This document shows positions 60,938 through 64,000 of a DNA stretch of 64,000 nucleotides, one piece after another. The notes below the pieces were generated by a model, which did no database searches, had not been told where the DNA came from, and saw only the letters and a list, made by a program, of their open reading frames with translations. The number at the start of each line of letters is the position of its first letter. Positions within the stretch are counted from its first letter, which is position 1. The DNA lies in the NCBI RefSeq assembly GCF_034702125.1, contig NC_085880.1:42454385-42518384 (forward strand). Direction: 5' to 3'. Made by a program: the position numbers and the translations under genes. The DNA comes from Engraulis encrasicolus (lineage: Eukaryota; Chordata; Actinopteri; Clupeiformes; Engraulidae).

Positions 60938-63900
60938 GTAAGTGTGAAATTTAAGTAACCTTTCTAATCTCAAACTCTTCTTCCTAATCTCTGACTCATC
61001 TTCACAAGTCTCTAAAAGTTTCCCATGTTACACTGAAACGAGTGGGGATAATAATGTTATAATACTGTAATTGAATAGTAACCTTTCTAATCTCTAACTC
61101 AGGGGTGGGAAGTCATTTTCATTCGAAGGGCCACTTTAAAATGTTATTAAGTCCTTCAAGGGCTGTACAAAGAACACAAACTAGGATTTCCAATTGCACT
61201 TCAGGCCTATATTGAAGGCGGCCACCTTTACAACATGTCATATTTCATGTGAAACTGCACAACATTAAAATTATCTTGGAGCCAGATAAGATGGCCTCAA
61301 GGACCATAAACAGCCCCCGAGACAGAGGGTCCCCACCCCTGCTCTAACTCTTCTTCAAAAGTCTGTAGAAGTTGGCCATGTTACACTGAAACGGATGGGC
61401 TGGCATAATAACATTATACTGCTCAGTAATTGAATAGTGAGAGATCTGCCGCTTAGGTAATGTTTACCTTCAGTGTTAGTTAATCAGCTTAGCTACGTAT
61501 GTATTGCTTAACAACTGCACTAATCTCTATCCAAAGCATTCCCGCTCATATGATCCTTTGGCTCAACGCTTTCCTCGCAGTTATATTAGACGGCTGTGGC
61601 CCAGGTTACGTAATGTCTCAACATTGGGATTTTGGAACAACTGTTCGAGACAAAAACACTAGTGAAAAAGCTCTCTCTGTCTGCATTGGAAGCTGTTGCT
61701 TATTGACTAAGTCGAGTGAAATTACACGCTCAGCTTGATGTGCGGAGAGCTGGTATGTCCGATGTTGCTGACTCAGGGAAACTCACCATGTGAGCTCGCT
61801 GCGAGAAGAGCTGCTTGGTAGAAGCAGACAAACATACCCATACATCAGGTACCATCAGCGATGCTCAGAGATCAGAGACCGGACGCAGACGTAGGCCCAT
61901 AAATCTCTTTTGCAGGTCGTTTCATCTGGTCTGTGTCATGTGGGAGAGCATGCCAAGATAAATCAGTTGGACGGAGTGGGGGGAGTTGTGGTGTTGTTTT
62001 GCAACATCAATGCAGGAGAGCTAGTTTGTCGTTCATCACATGTGAATTGGATTTACATTCACCAGGTCTGGATGGCAGGGGCGGATCTAGCCATTTCTGG
62101 GGCCCTAGGCGAAATAAAAACACGGGGACGTAAAATTACGTGTTTTGGTCCTGTTTTAGAATTTTGTCTCACATATACTATAATATAGGCTATATCTTCG
62201 ATTACTTTACATAAGTGACAAATTAAGATCAGCCTACTTTTTTTGTGTGTTTACCACAACTGGTGTGACAGTTGGGGCCCCTATGGAGGGCAGATTTGGT
62301 CGGGGCCCCAAGCAATGGCCTAGGTTTTCCTAATGTGAAGTCCGCCTCTGTTGGATGGGATGGGCTGAGTTTCAGGGCTTTCCTTTTTCAAAGGTTCTCA
62401 GTGTGAGTTATGGTGAACATAAAGGATATCAACGCAGGGCTTTTTAGGGTTGGCTCTTATGGAGAGCATAAAGGATATCAGCGCAGGGCTTTTTAGGAGG
62501 GCTGGGTTCAAAAGATCGAATTGCGATCCAATATCGATTGACATTCGAAAAGTGCGATATCAATTCAAAATTTTGTGAATCGATCTTTTGCAGATGATTG
62601 TCTCTCTTTTCCCACCTTTCTCTCTCATACCCTTTTCCCACTTCTTTCTCTCATACCAAGCTATTTCCTGTTTGTATGGGCTTCTGAGGCTGACATATTA
62701 AGGTTTTCATAGCTGGTCTTAGAATTCTAGGCATAAATGGGTTATAGCGACAACCCAGCAAGAAGATCGATATTTGATTTATTTTAAACGAATCGGATCG
62801 AGGATCGAATCGGATTGTGACCTTCTGGATCGGAATCGAATCGATCCAGGAAATCTGGATCAATTCCCAGCCCTACTTTTTAGGGTTGGCTCTTGCCCGC
62901 CCGTGTCAGGGGCATCTTGTTCTGTGGCATGGTGTCTTATGTGGGACTTGGAAACAGCTTTGGGATGTGGTCAGGGTGCAGGGGTTTAATATAGAGTTAG
63001 TGCTTATGAATACTTAAAGCGTAAAGTGCATTAGGGGGTTTTAGGGCTGGTTCCGTTCCAGGGTGCCTTGGTCACGAATACTACTACGGTTGAGGTTATG
63101 GTTACGCGGCGGGTAAAAAAAAATGCATCTTTGTTGTTGTTCTGCTGGCGGAACTAATGAAGCTTTATTTTGTGGTGCGGATTTCCTTGAAGGATGCATG
63201 GCAAGGCCTCCGGGCTCCCCCTGTCCCTCTGTACATTTGCACTGGCCTGTAATCAACTCTATCTCCATCACTTTTATAATTCTCTCACTCAGGAAAGAAA
63301 AAATCGACGAGAGACAGAGCGAGAGACTGAATGTCCTCCAAAAGTTCATGGCAATTATTTTGCAACATGTTTCCATCTTCCTTTATGAATCCCAAAAGAG
63401 GAAATCGCAACCAAACATCTGCCTCCGCTTGTCATGGAAACCTTACTGATGGGCTATTTCAAGGTAGCTTTCTTGGAGATGGTACAATTGTTAAGTGTTT
63501 ATTTATTTTGTAAGAAAAAATTAAATGATTTACCATTAAGCTCCATGGAAAGTACCGTGGGACGCTTTAAATGTTACTATGCACCCCTATCTTTTTATGT
63601 ACATATACATAACAGCAATCTCAATAAACAAATTGATAATAAAATCCCCTTCAGGTTAAGTACACAACAGAAATCACTGTTCACTTTTGCAGCATAAATG
63701 CCCTTAGATGACCTACCACCCATATACCTGCACATCAACATTTTGAATTTGCACAATTATACAAGCATTTCATTCTCCCACTCCATGAGGAATTAGCTGT
63801 GAGATGTGTTTTGAAAGAAATGTCCGCAACACAGTTAAGGCTCTCAGTTTTTTAATGGCACAACGTTTCGGACCTTAGTCCTTCATCAAGCACAAAATGC

Positions 63901-64000
63901 ATGAATGCAAGTAGAGTAAATAAAGTCTGCAACACTGCGTGTCCTCTGTGTTGAATTTAATAACAAGAAGTCAAAACTCTTGATATTCAATTCAACACAG
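60938..64000. other. col21a1 intron to the window edge
   Basis: No Gly-X-Y exon was seen. It includes a MITE-like segment (61095-61345), a GGGGCGGATCTAGCC / AGTCCGCCTCTG composite repeat (62078-62353), a 49-bp tandem duplication (62412-62496), the MITE 62497-62875, and an ACGTTTCGGACC...CTTCATCA repeat near 63860-63890. Confidence 0.65.
62497..62875 (-). mobile_element. MITE with AGGGCTGGG ends, copy 2, inverted
   Basis: Reverse orientation of 7285-7674: starts GAGGGCTGGGTTCAAAAGAT and ends CAATTCCCAGCCCTA. Exact 8-bp target duplication CTTTTTAG at 62489-62496 and 62876-62883, which places the family in the hAT group. Confidence 0.87.

Overview
The window is animal nuclear DNA, most likely from a ray-finned (teleost) fish. 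Genes are split into short exons with GT-AG introns. The introns and spacers are packed with short non-autonomous DNA transposons (many hAT-like with 8-bp target-site duplications), tRNA-derived SINEs, and long CA, GA and GT simple repeats. No bacterial-style genes, operons, CRISPR arrays or RNA genes were seen. The species cannot be named from the sequence alone.

There are two collagen genes of the FACIT class (fibril-associated collagens with interrupted triple helices), both on the + strand and head-to-tail. Gene 1 (262-22390, entering from the left edge) is the 3' part of a FACIT-type alpha chain. I resolve 20 exons encoding 518 residues: a long Gly-X-Y helix, a 40-residue cysteine-containing non-collagenous segment (exon 18024-18200), a last helix of about 110 residues with two small interruptions, and a short C-terminal tail ending at TAA 22388-22390. 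A polyadenylation signal lies at 22853-22858. Which paralogue it is cannot be settled here; the C-terminal layout resembles types IX, XXI and XXII.

Gene 2 (first coding exon at 36858, continuing past the right edge) is collagen alpha-1(XXI), col21a1. Sixteen coding exons give the first 617 residues: signal peptide, one von Willebrand A domain with a complete metal-ion site, a thrombospondin-N/laminin-G-like domain, a Cys-rich hinge, and the start of the triple helix. A 9-nt microexon (43150-43158) joins the LamG-like domain to the hinge. A likely 5' untranslated exon ends at a good donor at 30607/30608, just downstream of a 0.7-kb purine (GA) tract.

Layout: 1-6494 is exon-dense gene 1. 6495-14081 is a 7.6-kb intron full of nested transposons. 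14082-22390 is the 3' end of gene 1. About 22880-30430 is intergenic, with CA, CT and GA repeats and mobile-element relics. 30430-36826 is the probable 5' UTR exon and first intron of col21a1. 36827-44181 holds the VWA and LamG coding part. 44182-54993 is two large repeat-filled introns around one 63-bp exon. 54994-60937 holds seven 54-bp collagen exons. 60938-64000 is intron. The two chains are extracellular-matrix proteins; FACIT collagens decorate the surface of fibrillar collagens. The most unusual observations are the tandem FACIT pair itself, decayed exon duplicates in gene 1, a Gly-to-Ala helix break, nested transposons with intact target-site duplications, and transposase relics with BED-like and THAP-like zinc-finger starts.
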